A stretch of 64,000 nt of DNA. It comes from Salinisphaera japonica YTM-1 (GTDB lineage Bacteria > Pseudomonadota > Gammaproteobacteria > Nevskiales > Salinisphaeraceae). The stretch is from NCBI RefSeq assembly GCF_003788585.1, contig NZ_AYKG01000067.1, positions 1-64,000 on the forward strand, in the 5' to 3' direction. The position numbers were made by a program, and so were the translations under genes. This document shows positions 52,385-61,134 of the stretch, one piece after another. Every line of letters begins with the position of its first letter. Position 1 is the stretch's first letter. A model generated the notes under the pieces. It did no database searches. It was not told the DNA's origin and saw nothing but the letters and a program-made list of their open reading frames with translations.

Positions 52385-53113
52385 ATGTCCGAGACACCGC
52401 ACACCCGCGATTTCGCGCGCGAGGAAATACAGGCGATCTATCGCGTGATCGCCGAACGCCGCGATATGCGTCATTTTACCGATCGCCCGGTTGATACCGA
52501 TGTTCTCAAGCGTCTATTGGCCGCTGCCCACCAGGCACCGAGCGTGGGTTACATGCAGCCCTGGCGCTTCATTCGTGTCTGTGACAGCACCAAGCGCGCG
52601 GCACTCAAGCAAGCGGTCGAGGCTGAACGCCAACGTACGGCCGAAGCACTTGGTGAGCGCGGCGATGCCTTCATGCGCTTGAAGGTCGAGGGGCTGGATC
52701 AGTGCGCCGAGGTGTTCATCGTGGCGCTGGCCGACGGGCGTGAGCGACACGTCTTCGGCCGACGGACCATGCCCGAGATGGATCTGGCATCCGCAGCCTG
52801 TGCGATCCAGAATCTATGGCTGGCCGCGCGCGCCGAGGGCCTGGGCATGGGCTGGGTTTCGATGTTCGAGCCGGCCGCGATCGCGCATCTATTCGATATG
52901 CCGCGCGATGCCCGCCCGATCGCGATCCTGTGCCTGGGCCATGTTCCGGCGTTCTATGACCGGCCGATGCTGGCCGAGGCCGGCTGGGCCGACCGCGTGG
53001 CCCTGGATTCATTGATCGGTGTGGACGCCTGGCCCACGGATCATTCAGGGCTGTCCGGCCCCGACTCCTCGGACACGGCCGAGCAGTCGTGGTGGGATAT
53101 ACCGTCGAAATAG
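52385..53113 (+). CDS. bluB: 5,6-dimethylbenzimidazole synthase BluB
   Basis: This 242-residue nitroreductase-like flavoprotein breaks down FMN to make the lower ligand of cobalamin. Signatures: ERRDMRHFTDRPVDTDVLKR (about residue 22), AAHQAPSVGYMQPWRFI (about 48) and AARAEGLGMGWVSMF (about 155). It is divergent from cobG with a 97-base gap. Its last 73 bases overlap the 3' end of the lipoprotein gene on the other strand. Confidence 0.93.
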   Translation: MSETPHTRDFAREEIQAIYRVIAERRDMRHFTDRPVDTDVLKRLLAAAHQAPSVGYMQPWRFIRVCDSTKRAALKQAVEAERQRTAEALGERGDAFMRLKVEGLDQCAEVFIVALADGRERHVFGRRTMPEMDLASAACAIQNLWLAARAEGLGMGWVSMFEPAAIAHLFDMPRDARPIAILCLGHVPAFYDRPMLAEAGWADRVALDSLIGVDAWPTDHSGLSGPDSSDTAEQSWWDIPSK

Positions 53114-53766
53114 ATCGAGGTCATGCCGTTTTCGCTCACGATCTCGTCGTTATGCGCATCGACATAGCGGGTGGCATCCGCGGTCAGGCTCTTTGCGACA
53201 TGCAAACTGATCTGACGCTTGCCCAGCCGTACCACGGCGCCCTTGGCATCATGTGACAGCTGGAACTGGAACCCGTCACTACAGCGGTAAGTGACGAACG
53301 GGCCTTCCGGGGCCACGCGATACGGCATCAGCGTGAGTCGTGTTGTCTTGTCCTTGGAAAAGACATCCACGGCGACCGGCGCATTCGTTTGCCAGATGAT
53401 CTCGCTGTCGTCGTCCAGTAACTGAGCGCTCAGGCCGTACTCGTTGGCCGTGTCCAGTAGTGCTGATCCGACGCGCATGGTGAAGCCGGTCGGCAGGCGT
53501 TGGATGCCGTGGACCGTGCGCTCGGCCACGATCTGATCCTGGCCGGACGCGGCCGAATGCTCGACCAGACTGATACGCGCGCTGGTCTGCTCGTCAAGAT
53601 GCGGGGCCTCGGCCTTGGCTTCGAGCTGGCCGGTCAGCTTGATCTGTTCGGGCGTGTCCGAGCCGCAGCCGGCCAGGCTCAACCCGAGCAGGAGTACGCT
53701 CAGACCGCCGGCCAGAAAGCGTCGTTGTCGTTGTGTCGTGTCGTGTTGGGTCGTACGAAACATCAA
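53041..53766 (-). CDS. YbaY-MliC two-domain lipoprotein
   Basis: This 241-residue protein has a signal peptide and lipobox (LSLAGC, Cys about residue 34). The first domain (about 45-145, LEAKAEAPHLDEQTSARISL; RLPTGFTMRVG) resembles the YbaY/YscW lipoprotein family. The second (about 155-230, FVTYRCSDGFQFQLSHDAKG to HHDCSAV) resembles MliC, the c-type lysozyme inhibitor, with its two Cys. It would be a periplasmic lipoprotein that protects peptidoglycan; assignment is by pattern. It converges on bluB with a 73-base overlap. Confidence 0.65.
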   Translation of the reverse strand: MMFRTTQHDTTQRQRRFLAGGLSVLLLGLSLAGCGSDTPEQIKLTGQLEAKAEAPHLDEQTSARISLVEHSAASGQDQIVAERTVHGIQRLPTGFTMRVGSALLDTANEYGLSAQLLDDDSEIIWQTNAPVAVDVFSKDKTTRLTLMPYRVAPEGPFVTYRCSDGFQFQLSHDAKGAVVRLGKRQISLHVAKSLTADATRYVDAHNDEIVSENGMTSIYFDGISHHDCSAVSEESGPDSPE

Positions 53767-53772
53767 CGGGCC

Positions 53773-54459
53773 CTATAGCTTGGAAATAGAAAACGCCAGA
53801 ATCTGGCTGAGCTGGCACAGAGGCCGCTCGGTTTCCTCGTGCCAATCGAGAAAACGCGCCTGGGCCGCGGCCATGCCGGCCTTGGTATGCAGCTTGTCGT
53901 CGGCCACGCCCCAGTAGGTCATCGCCTGCTTGACCCAATCGGTCAGCAGAAACGTGTCCTTGCCGATCATGCGCAGGAAACGCGGCCCCGACTGGCCGCC
54001 GAGCTGCACGAAGCGAGCCTTGAGTTCCAGCCAGAGATCGATCGTTTCATCGACCTCCCAATCTGCCAGCCAGACACCGAACGTGCCGAATTCGTCGATG
54101 AGTGTCTGCATGACGATCGCATTCTCGCGCACGGCGTTCAGCTTCTTGCGGTGGCGAATGAGCGTTTCATCCGTGGCCAGGCGTTTGAGATCGTCATCAG
54201 TAAACGCGGCCACGCGGGCCGGTTCGAACTCGTCGAAGGCGATTTCGAAGGCCGGCCAGCGGGCATCCACGAGACGATGCGTGAGCCCGGCGCGAAAGAT
54301 TCGCCGACACATGACCGAGAGATATCGATCGTTGCCGATCATGGCCAGCGACTCGGGCGGCTCGGGTCTGACCAGCCGGGCCTCAAGGGCCTCGGCAGAG
54401 CCTGACAGAGCCGCCGCCGCGGCCTCGATCTCGGCGAATACGCCCATGGCATCGGTCAT
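53773..54459 (-). CDS. Diverged DNA-3-methyladenine glycosylase I (Tag)-like protein
   Basis: This 228-residue protein resembles Tag in the stretch RAGLTHRLVDARWPAFEIAF and IRHRKKLNAVRENA (about residues 55-115). The Cys/His zinc residues of Tag (N-terminal CxW and late His/Cys) are not seen, and the catalytic Glu position is Arg. It may have lost glycosylase action or form a distinct subgroup. It lies 6 bases before the lipoprotein gene on the same strand. Confidence 0.65.
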   Translation of the reverse strand: MTDAMGVFAEIEAAAAALSGSAEALEARLVRPEPPESLAMIGNDRYLSVMCRRIFRAGLTHRLVDARWPAFEIAFDEFEPARVAAFTDDDLKRLATDETLIRHRKKLNAVRENAIVMQTLIDEFGTFGVWLADWEVDETIDLWLELKARFVQLGGQSGPRFLRMIGKDTFLLTDWVKQAMTYWGVADDKLHTKAGMAAAQARFLDWHEETERPLCQLSQILAFSISKL

Positions 54460-54521
54460 CTCTTGAGTGAGGCGCCATTCTAACCTGTCGCAAACATCGA
54501 TTCGTTCGCGGACTTGCCATG

Positions 54522-54548
54522 AAAAAGCCCGGCGCGAAGGCCGGGCTT
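54522..54548 (-). terminator. Rho-independent terminator of the BCCT gene
   Basis: On the minus strand a 9-bp perfect stem (AAGCCCGGC and GCCGGGCTT, 6-base loop) is followed by a run of five T. It ends transcription coming from the BCCT gene, with the 272-bp element between stop codon and terminator. Confidence 0.75.
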
Positions 54549-54575
54549 ACTTGTCTAGCAGGTGCGAGCCGGGAT

Positions 54576-54847
54576 CTAGGGCGTGTCGTCGTGAGATATG
54601 CCGTCGCATTGCCCGCGCCGGGCGTGTCAGGCAAGGCGCGAGCCGCCGAGCGTGGCGTGCCACGGTCAAGGCTTGCAACGCGGCATGGCGCGTCCGGCGC
54701 GGGCAACCCGGAGGGCCGGCGGCCAAGCCCCGGCAATCCTGCGTTATCGCTCCTTTACGTGGAATAACCACGCTGCACTCGCGATGCCTTGTCTTGCCGC
54801 GGCTTGGCCGCCGGTGCGCCGCCCTATCTCATGACGACACGCCCTAG
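54576..54847. repeat. 272-bp structured element, copy 1
   Basis: Outer inverted repeats at 54576-54597 and 54826-54847 match at 21 of 22 bases and start CTAGGGCGTGTCGTC. Inside are two further stems: 54609-54621 with 54694-54706 (13 of 13), enclosing hairpin CGTGGC-GT-GCCACG (54651-54664), and 54716-54736 with 54794-54814 (20 of 21), enclosing CGTGG-AATAA-CCACG (54758-54772). The right arm supplies the TAG stop of the BCCT gene. Copy 2 at 59904-60175 has the same length and plan. TA next to GGGC ends suggests a MITE of IS5/IS427 type, but this is inference. No gene is supported in 54460-54843. Confidence 0.8.
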
Positions 54848-56931
54848 TTACCGGCCTGCTCCGGCCCGTCGGGCAGGCTGGAGTCACCGGGGGCCACACG
54901 ATTCAAATGCAGAAAATGCAGATGCGACTCGTACTGGTCAAGGATATCGTCGATGACCTGGCCCTTGGAGTAGTTCATCAGGTCATACCCCTGTGTCCCC
55001 TCGGTCAGAAAGACCTCAAGCCGGTAATAATACGAGCTGGCCTGCGAGGCCCGGATCGCGAACGTCGGCGTCTGGAACTTGCGCGGCCAGACCTGATAAT
55101 TGAAATCCTGCTCATCACCCAGCGAGATATGCAGCCCGGCATGGCGCTCATCGCCCTCGCCCTGGGTGAAGACATCGATCGTCATGCCCTGTTCACGCAG
55201 CTCGGCGGCCACATCCTCCATGCCCGGGCGCACGGCCGAATCCATATAGCGCATGACGTTGCGATAGCTGGGAAAGCTCATCGCCCGCGAGACACGCCGT
55301 GTCCAGCTGACCGAATCGCGTCCGCCGGTTCGACCCGACAGATGGCCGGGCAGGCTGACGCGCTGGCTGTCGAACTTGAACGCCTCCATGCGCAAGCCTT
55401 TCCACAGCCCCGCGATCATGAAAAAGAGCACGATCGAGAACGGCAGGCCTGTAACTACGACCGCGCTCTGAAGCGCTGTCAGCCCGCTGGTGCCCGAGCC
55501 GGCCAGAAGCAACGACAGGGTGAGCACACCAATGATGACCGCCCAGAGGATACGCATCCAGACCGGCGCATCGCTGTTCACGTTCTTCAGATGCGAGGTG
55601 AAGTTGGACAATACCAGCGCGCCGGAGTCGCCCGAGGTGACGAAGAACACAATGCCCAGCACGGTGACGGCGATGGTCGAGATGATCGGCATCGGCAGTT
55701 GGGCAAGGAACAGATAGATGCCCGATGGCGGGTTGTTCATCACCGCTTCGCCGAACTCGGCGTTGCCGCTCATGACCATGTCGAGCGCCGAGTTACCCAG
55801 CAACGACATCCAAATCATCATGAACGCGATGGGCAGCGTCATCGTGCCGGCCACGAATTCAGCGATCGTGCGCCCGCGCGAAATACGTGCCAGAAACAGA
55901 CCGACAAACGGGCCCCAGGCAATCCACCAGGCCCAGAAGAACAGCGTCCAGCCGTCGAGCCAGCCCTGGGCGGATTCGCCCTGGAACGAATAGGTGTCGG
56001 TCGACAGACTCAGGAAATTGGTCAGATAGTCGCCGATGTTGGTCACCAGCGTGTTCAGCAAGAACAAGGTGTTACCGGCAATCAGCACGAAGACCAGCAG
56101 CGCGACGGCCAACAGGATATTGAACTCGGATAGTCGACGAATGCCTTTTTCGACGCCGGTGACCGCCGAGATCGTGGCGAAGCCGACGATAGCCACGACC
56201 AGAAGCACCTGTGTCCAGATGTTGGCCTCGATGCCGAACATGTACTCCAGCCCGAAATTGAGCTGGACGATGCCGATGCCCAGTGCCGCGGCGATCCCGA
56301 ACACCGTGGCGACCACGGCCGCGATATCGACCGTATGGCCGATCCAGCCGTGAATACGCTGGCCGAACAGCGGGTACAGCGCGCTGCGGATCGTCAGCGG
56401 CAGGTCATAACGATAGGAAAAGAACGCCAACGACATGCCGACCAGCGAATAGATCGCCCAGCCGGAAATGCCCCAGTGCAGAAACGTCAGCTCCATGGCG
56501 TGACGCGCGGCCATCACATCGTCAACCGGCCGGTCGGGGGCGTTGTTGTATTGCATGATCGGTTCGGCGATGCCAAAAAAGATCACACCGATACCGATAC
56601 CGGCCGAGAACAACATCGCCGACCACGAGAACAGATTGAACTCCGGTCGGGACTGCTCCGGCCCGAGCCGTATCTTGCCGAAACGCGACAGGGCCACGTA
56701 GAGCACGAAGACCAGATAGATCAGAACGGTCAGGAAGTAATACCAGCCAAACGTGCTGGATATCCAGCCCTGAACCAGTGAGATGACCGATTGAGCCTGG
56801 CTGGTGAACAGGATCGTCCATAACGAGAAAAAGACGATCGTAACCGCGGACCCGTAGAAGACGATCGGATTCAGGCGATCCTTCGTCGGCTTCTTGCTGT
56901 CTTCGTTGATCTGATTGTTGCTCTGGCTCAT
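54844..56931 (-). CDS. BCCT-family choline/betaine transporter (BetT-like)
   Basis: This 695-residue inner-membrane protein has 12 TM helices of the BCCT fold and imports choline, glycine betaine or a related osmolyte. Signatures: GIGIGVIFFGIAEPIMQY (TM3 area, about residue 110), LHWGISGWAIYSLVGMSLAF (about 150) and FFWAWWIAWGPFVGLFLARI (TM8, about 335). The long C-terminal tail (about 530-695) is like that of BetT and could be the osmosensor. The stop codon lies inside the terminal repeat of the 272-bp element, so the last residues may have been altered by its insertion. No bet gene is adjacent. Confidence 0.9.
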   Translation of the reverse strand: MSQSNNQINEDSKKPTKDRLNPIVFYGSAVTIVFFSLWTILFTSQAQSVISLVQGWISSTFGWYYFLTVLIYLVFVLYVALSRFGKIRLGPEQSRPEFNLFSWSAMLFSAGIGIGVIFFGIAEPIMQYNNAPDRPVDDVMAARHAMELTFLHWGISGWAIYSLVGMSLAFFSYRYDLPLTIRSALYPLFGQRIHGWIGHTVDIAAVVATVFGIAAALGIGIVQLNFGLEYMFGIEANIWTQVLLVVAIVGFATISAVTGVEKGIRRLSEFNILLAVALLVFVLIAGNTLFLLNTLVTNIGDYLTNFLSLSTDTYSFQGESAQGWLDGWTLFFWAWWIAWGPFVGLFLARISRGRTIAEFVAGTMTLPIAFMMIWMSLLGNSALDMVMSGNAEFGEAVMNNPPSGIYLFLAQLPMPIISTIAVTVLGIVFFVTSGDSGALVLSNFTSHLKNVNSDAPVWMRILWAVIIGVLTLSLLLAGSGTSGLTALQSAVVVTGLPFSIVLFFMIAGLWKGLRMEAFKFDSQRVSLPGHLSGRTGGRDSVSWTRRVSRAMSFPSYRNVMRYMDSAVRPGMEDVAAELREQGMTIDVFTQGEGDERHAGLHISLGDEQDFNYQVWPRKFQTPTFAIRASQASSYYYRLEVFLTEGTQGYDLMNYSKGQVIDDILDQYESHLHFLHLNRVAPGDSSLPDGPEQAGN

Positions 56932-57203
56932 GAAACCTCATTCGGGTCCGACAAGAGAGCAGATAACCATCGGCGTGATGTCGATCGAGCGCGCACGGCA
57001 CTTAGCGGCCGGTGATAAAGCGTTTCGATGAATCAAGCACGTTCAGGTCCACCTGCCCCAACGTGCGCGAATTTCGCATCGCACGGGCGCCAGGCAGATC
57101 GCGCAGGTCGCGACGCCATTGGCCTGGATTGCGCGAAAGCTTGCCGGTACGCCGGCCTAGTTGCAACTCACCGGGTTTGTCGGCGCGCTTGCACCACACC
57201 GAG

Positions 57204-59000
57204 TCAGGCGTGCTCGGCGATCGCGTCGAGAAAAGCCTTGCCATAGGCTTCGCGTTTTTTCTCGCCCACGCCCGGGACCTCGGCGAAGGCGGCCATATCC
57301 GTTGGCCGCGCCGCCAGCATGTGGCGCAGCGTGGCGTCGTGGAAAATCACGTACGGCGGGACATCGGCCTCGCGGGCGAGCTCGGTGCGAACCGCCCGCA
57401 GTGCTTCCCAGAGCGGCTCGTCCTCGATCTCGATTGGTGGCAGCTCTTTTTTCACACGCGGCGTGCGGCTTTTCTTGGCCTTGCGATCGATGCGTAGTTC
57501 CAGGGTCTCTTCGCCGCGCAGCAATTCGCGACATGAGCCGTCCAGCTGTAGCCCGCCATAGGCATGCTCGACGCGCACATAGCCCAGCGCCACGAGCTGG
57601 CGCAGGATCGAGCGCCAGCTCTTGGCCGCCATCTCCTCGCCCAGGCCGGCGGTCGATAACGCATTATGGCCGAGTGATTCGGCCCGCTCGCTATGTACGC
57701 CGCGCAGATGATCCACGATATAACCGGTGCCAAAGCGCTGGCCCGTGCGATAGATCGCCGACAGAGCGATGCGGGCATAGCGTGTGGCGTTATAGGTTTC
57801 GGGCGGGTTCAGGCAGGTATCACAGTTGCCACAGGCGGCCTCGCGCTGTTCGCCGAAATAAGCCAGCAGATGAATACGGCGACAGGTGGCCAGTTCGCAG
57901 AACGCCAGGATGGCATCGAGCTTGGCATGCTCGACCCGCTTGCGCTCGGCCGGGGCATTGCCCTGCTCGATCATGCGCCGCCGCTGTACGGCGTCCCCCA
58001 GGCCATAGAGCATCCAGGCCGTGGCGGGCTCGCCGTCACGCCCGGCACGGCCGGTCTCCTGGTAGTAGGCCTCCATGCTCGAGGGCAGATCCAGATGTGC
58101 CACGAAGCGTACGTCCGGCTTGTCGATGCCCATGCCAAAGGCCACCGTGGCGACCATGATCACGCCTTCCTCGCGCAGAAACCGTGCCTGATTGTGGGCG
58201 CGTAGCGCCGGCGACAGTCCCGCGTGATACGGCAGAGCCTCGCGCCCGGTGTTGGACAGCCAGTCGGCTGTTTCCTCGACCTTCTTGCGCGACAGGCAAT
58301 ACACGATGCCGGCATCGCGGGCATGCTCGCGATCGATGAAATCCTGGAGCTGTTGCTTGGCACTGCCCCGCTCGGCCACCCGGTACTGGATGTTCGGCCG
58401 GTCGAAGCTGTGCACATAGTGCGCGGCCTGGGCCAGGCCGAGCTGCTCGATGATCTCTTCCCGGGTGCGTAGATCCGCGGTCGCGGTCAGTGCGATACGC
58501 GGCACGTCGGGAAAGGTTTCGGCCAGGCGCGCCAGCCCGCGGTATTCGGGTCGGAAATCGTGGCCCCACTGCGAGACACAGTGTGCCTCGTCGATGGCGA
58601 ACAACGACACCGGGCTATTGGCAAGGCGTGCGAGCATCCGCGGCTGGAGCAGGCGCTCGGGGGCGACATAAACCAGATCGATCGTGCCGTTGACCAGCTC
58701 GGCCTCGATACGCTGCTGCTCGTCGAGCGCCAGCGTGGAGTTCAGATAAGCAGCACTTACCCCAAGCTCGCGAAGCGCTGCCACCTGATCCGACATGAGT
58801 GCGATCAAGGGCGAAACCACGATCGCGACACCATCGCGCACCAGTGCCGGAATCTGATAGCACAGGGATTTGCCGCCCCCAGTCGGCATGAGAACCAGCG
58901 CATCGCCGCCGTCGATGACGTGATCGACGATCTCGGCCTGCTGACCCCGAAACGACGGGTAGCCAAAGACCGATTGCAGTACCGATAGCGCCTGACTCAT
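57204..59000 (-). CDS. recQ: ATP-dependent DNA helicase RecQ
   Basis: This 598-residue 3'-5' helicase acts in recombination and fork repair. Motif [17 protein letters not shown] (about residue 38), DEAH in [16 protein letters not shown] (about 135) and motif [12 protein letters not shown] (about 320) are present. The RecQ-specific zinc site is [24 protein letters not shown] (about 370-393). A winged helix and an HRDC domain (about 515-598) complete the bacterial form. It follows the hemolysin-III gene by three bases on the same strand. Confidence 0.95.
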   Translation of the reverse strand: MSQALSVLQSVFGYPSFRGQQAEIVDHVIDGGDALVLMPTGGGKSLCYQIPALVRDGVAIVVSPLIALMSDQVAALRELGVSAAYLNSTLALDEQQRIEAELVNGTIDLVYVAPERLLQPRMLARLANSPVSLFAIDEAHCVSQWGHDFRPEYRGLARLAETFPDVPRIALTATADLRTREEIIEQLGLAQAAHYVHSFDRPNIQYRVAERGSAKQQLQDFIDREHARDAGIVYCLSRKKVEETADWLSNTGREALPYHAGLSPALRAHNQARFLREEGVIMVATVAFGMGIDKPDVRFVAHLDLPSSMEAYYQETGRAGRDGEPATAWMLYGLGDAVQRRRMIEQGNAPAERKRVEHAKLDAILAFCELATCRRIHLLAYFGEQREAACGNCDTCLNPPETYNATRYARIALSAIYRTGQRFGTGYIVDHLRGVHSERAESLGHNALSTAGLGEEMAAKSWRSILRQLVALGYVRVEHAYGGLQLDGSCRELLRGEETLELRIDRKAKKSRTPRVKKELPPIEIEDEPLWEALRAVRTELAREADVPPYVIFHDATLRHMLAARPTDMAAFAEVPGVGEKKREAYGKAFLDAIAEHA

Positions 59001-59003
59001 GGC

Positions 59004-59702
59004 TTATCCGCCGGCAAGCGCGCCGGCCGCTCCGGCCAGCGGTATCACATAAAACAACACGGCAAAGACATGCAGGCCGCCCCCGGCGATCACGAACAGA
59101 TGCCAGATGGCGTGGTTGTACGGCAGGCGGTTCCAGGCATAGAACGCCACGCCGCCGGTATAGCACAGCCCGCCCGCCACGATCAGCGCCACGCCGCCAG
59201 GGGCTACGCTGGCCAGCATGGGTTTGATGACCAGCACCGCGGTCCACCCCATCGCCACATAGAAGGCCGTGGACAGATAAGGCACATCATTGAGCCGCGT
59301 GCTCTTGATGAGCACGCCGAACAGGGCCAACGCCCAGATCAGAGCGAGCAGGCTCCAGCCCCACGGCCCCCGCAGATTGACCAGCGTGAACGGGGTATAG
59401 GTACCGGCGATCAGAAAATAGATCGCCAGATGATCGATGATGCGCAGCACCTGTTTCGCCCGCGGCGGCGCGATCGCGTGATAAAGCGTGGACGACAGAT
59501 GCGAAAAAATGAGGCTGGTACCAAAGACCGATACACCGACGATATGCCAGACATTGCCCTCGAGCGCGGCAAACACCGTCATCACCACCAGGCCGGCGAT
59601 CGCCAGTGCCGTGCCGATCGCAGAAGTCAGCGCGTTGGCGATCTCCTCGCCCAGGGTATAGCCGCTGCTGTTGACCGGCGGCACGGTCTCGCTCGTTTGC
59701 AT
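59004..59702 (-). CDS. Hemolysin III/PAQR-family membrane protein (YqfA-like)
   Basis: This 232-residue protein has seven TM helices. It shows GEEIANALTSAIGTALA at the start, SHLSSTLYHAI (about residue 68) and a late HAIWHLFVIAGGGLHVFAV (about 195), where the conserved His residues of the family bind metal. Bacterial members affect membrane fluidity or lipid balance; the hemolysin name is historic. ATG 59702 was preferred to ATG 59741. Confidence 0.85.
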   Translation of the reverse strand: MQTSETVPPVNSSGYTLGEEIANALTSAIGTALAIAGLVVMTVFAALEGNVWHIVGVSVFGTSLIFSHLSSTLYHAIAPPRAKQVLRIIDHLAIYFLIAGTYTPFTLVNLRGPWGWSLLALIWALALFGVLIKSTRLNDVPYLSTAFYVAMGWTAVLVIKPMLASVAPGGVALIVAGGLCYTGGVAFYAWNRLPYNHAIWHLFVIAGGGLHVFAVLFYVIPLAGAAGALAGG

Positions 59703-59789
59703 GCCGCGTATTCTGCCACGCCGATCCGCCCTGTCGCGCAAGACCGTGGACGTGCCTGTCTGGTTTATCGCTTCGTTGGTTAAAAGACA

Positions 59790-59840
59790 ATCCGCAGATG
59801 ACGCCGATTACGCGGATGGCGGATTGGATACGCGGCGGTC
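59790..59840. repeat. Short imperfect repeats of GCAGATNACGC type
   Basis: The gap has a run of related short units (CGCAGATGACGC, CGATTACGC, CGGATGGCGGAT, GGATACGC). Such tracts are scattered in many GC-rich gammaproteobacteria. The rest of 59703-59903 holds no gene I can support. Confidence 0.35.
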
Positions 59841-59903
59841 TTCGTCATCGAGGCGACACGATTCTCGATGGTATTCACTTGCGATTTAGCAGGCAGAAAC
59901 CGT

Positions 59904-60175
59904 TAGGGCCTGTTGCCGTTTCATACGAGCGCCGCGTTGGAGACCGCAAATCGTGTCCTGCAAGGCGCGAGTCGCCGCATCGTGGCGCGCCACGATCAAG
60001 ACTCGCACCGCCGCAGGGCGCGATTTGCGGCCCAACCCTTCGGGACAAGCGCTGTTTTACGGCAATACAGCGTTCTAGCCCACTAGCGCAGAATGACTGC
60101 GCGGCGTGGGCTACGTCTCGTCTTGCCGCAAAACAGCGCTTGGCGCGGGCTCGCATGAAACGGCAACAGGCCCTA
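59904..60175. repeat. 272-bp structured element, copy 2
   Basis: Outer inverted repeats at 59904-59924 and 60155-60175 match at 21 of 21 bases (TAGGGCCTGTTGCCG start). Inner stems: 59944-59953 with 60021-60030 (10 of 10), enclosing the perfect 18-base palindrome at 59979-59996, and 60047-60065 with 60123-60141 (18 of 19), enclosing TAGCCCAC/GTGGGCTA and GCGCAG-AATGA-CTGCGC (60086-60102). The core between hairpins aligns with copy 1, yet the arms differ and remain paired. It lies between the hemolysin-III and SOUL genes, which are divergent. Confidence 0.8.
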
Positions 60176-60246
60176 GGCCGGCTTGTTTTCAGCTGGGGTT
60201 GGCAGCGGTTTGCTAACCTTTCACCAAGACTAAACAGGGCGCAGTC

Positions 60247-60894
60247 ATGACGAAAACAACCAAAACCTGGCTCGGCGTGGCGTCCAGCGTATTGCTGGCC
60301 GGCTGTTCGGTGTTCGGTTATCGCGGCGGCACGGAGACGCCGGATTACACGGTCGTTGATCAGGTCAGCGATATCGAGATCCGTGAATACGCCCCGCGAC
60401 TGGCCGCCGATACGGTGGTTCAGGCGGCCACGGTCGAGAAATCCCGTGACCAGGGGTTCAAGCGCTTGGCCGGTTATATCTTCGGTGACAATCAGGCCAG
60501 CGAAGAGATCGCCATGACCGCGCCCGTGGCGCAGTCTTCGGAAAAGATCGAGATGACCGCTCCCGTGGCTCAGACGGCCACCGACCGCGGCTGGCGAATC
60601 CGGTTCTTTCTGCCCAGCCGGCTGAAGATGGCCACGGCCCCCAAGCCCACCAGCGATGCGGTCACGCTGCATGAAGTGCCGGGCGAAACCTATGCCGTAT
60701 CGCGTTTTTCGGGCAGCCGGAGCGATGACGCGGTCAATACGCATATCGCCCAGCTGACACAGGCGCTGGCCGACAGCCGTTGGGAGACGGCCGGCCAGCC
60801 GATCGCCTGGTTCTACGATCCACCGTGGACATTGTCGTTTTTGCGGCGTAACGAAGTGGCCGTGCCGGTTGAACAGAAAGAGGGCGGGGCATGA
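60247..60894 (+). CDS. SOUL-family heme-binding lipoprotein
   Basis: This 215-residue protein starts with a signal and lipobox (SVLLAGC, Cys about residue 19). The SOUL/HBP domain covers the rest: TPDYTVVDQVSDIEIREYAP, two repeats of IAMTAPVAQ and IEMTAPVAQ (about residues 88-110) and the C-terminal PWTLSFLRRNEVAVPV. It should bind heme or a related tetrapyrrole at the cell envelope. Its stop overlaps the next start (ATGA). Confidence 0.9.
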   Translation: MTKTTKTWLGVASSVLLAGCSVFGYRGGTETPDYTVVDQVSDIEIREYAPRLAADTVVQAATVEKSRDQGFKRLAGYIFGDNQASEEIAMTAPVAQSSEKIEMTAPVAQTATDRGWRIRFFLPSRLKMATAPKPTSDAVTLHEVPGETYAVSRFSGSRSDDAVNTHIAQLTQALADSRWETAGQPIAWFYDPPWTLSFLRRNEVAVPVEQKEGGA

Positions 60895-61121
60895 TCAAGC
60901 ATCTCGTGATCGACCAGGCCCGGCGTTGGCTGTCGGACCCGCACAATCGTGACCGGCTCAAGGAAGCCGGCCGCTCGGCCTGGCAGGCCTACCGGGACAG
61001 CCGAGATCGGCGCGAGCAGGGTGATGATGCCGACAAAGCGCCGGCTGCCAACCGCGGTCAGTCAGCGCCCCGTGCCGGGCGCAGCCGTAACCGCAGCCGC
61101 AACGACGACAAGACCGATTGA
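60891..61121 (+). CDS. Hypothetical protein, 76 aa, basic
   Basis: I do not recognise this gene. The protein is very polar and Arg-rich (AYRDSRDRREQG; GRSRNRSRNDDK), with a helical start and a disordered second half. Its ATG overlaps the SOUL stop, so it is coupled to it. No membrane segment or Cys is seen. Confidence 0.6.
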   Translation: MIKHLVIDQARRWLSDPHNRDRLKEAGRSAWQAYRDSRDRREQGDDADKAPAANRGQSAPRAGRSRNRSRNDDKTD

Positions 61122-61134
61122 CCGGCGAGGCGCA

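Noticed and set aside
54907-56133. 408-residue open frame opposite the BCCT gene
   Set aside because: It mirrors codon bias of the transporter and contains no recognisable motif or start signal.
57002-57244. 80-residue minus-strand frame between recQ and the BCCT gene
   Set aside because: It overlaps the recQ end by 41 bases, has no domain and no clear ribosome-binding site. It could be real but I cannot support it.
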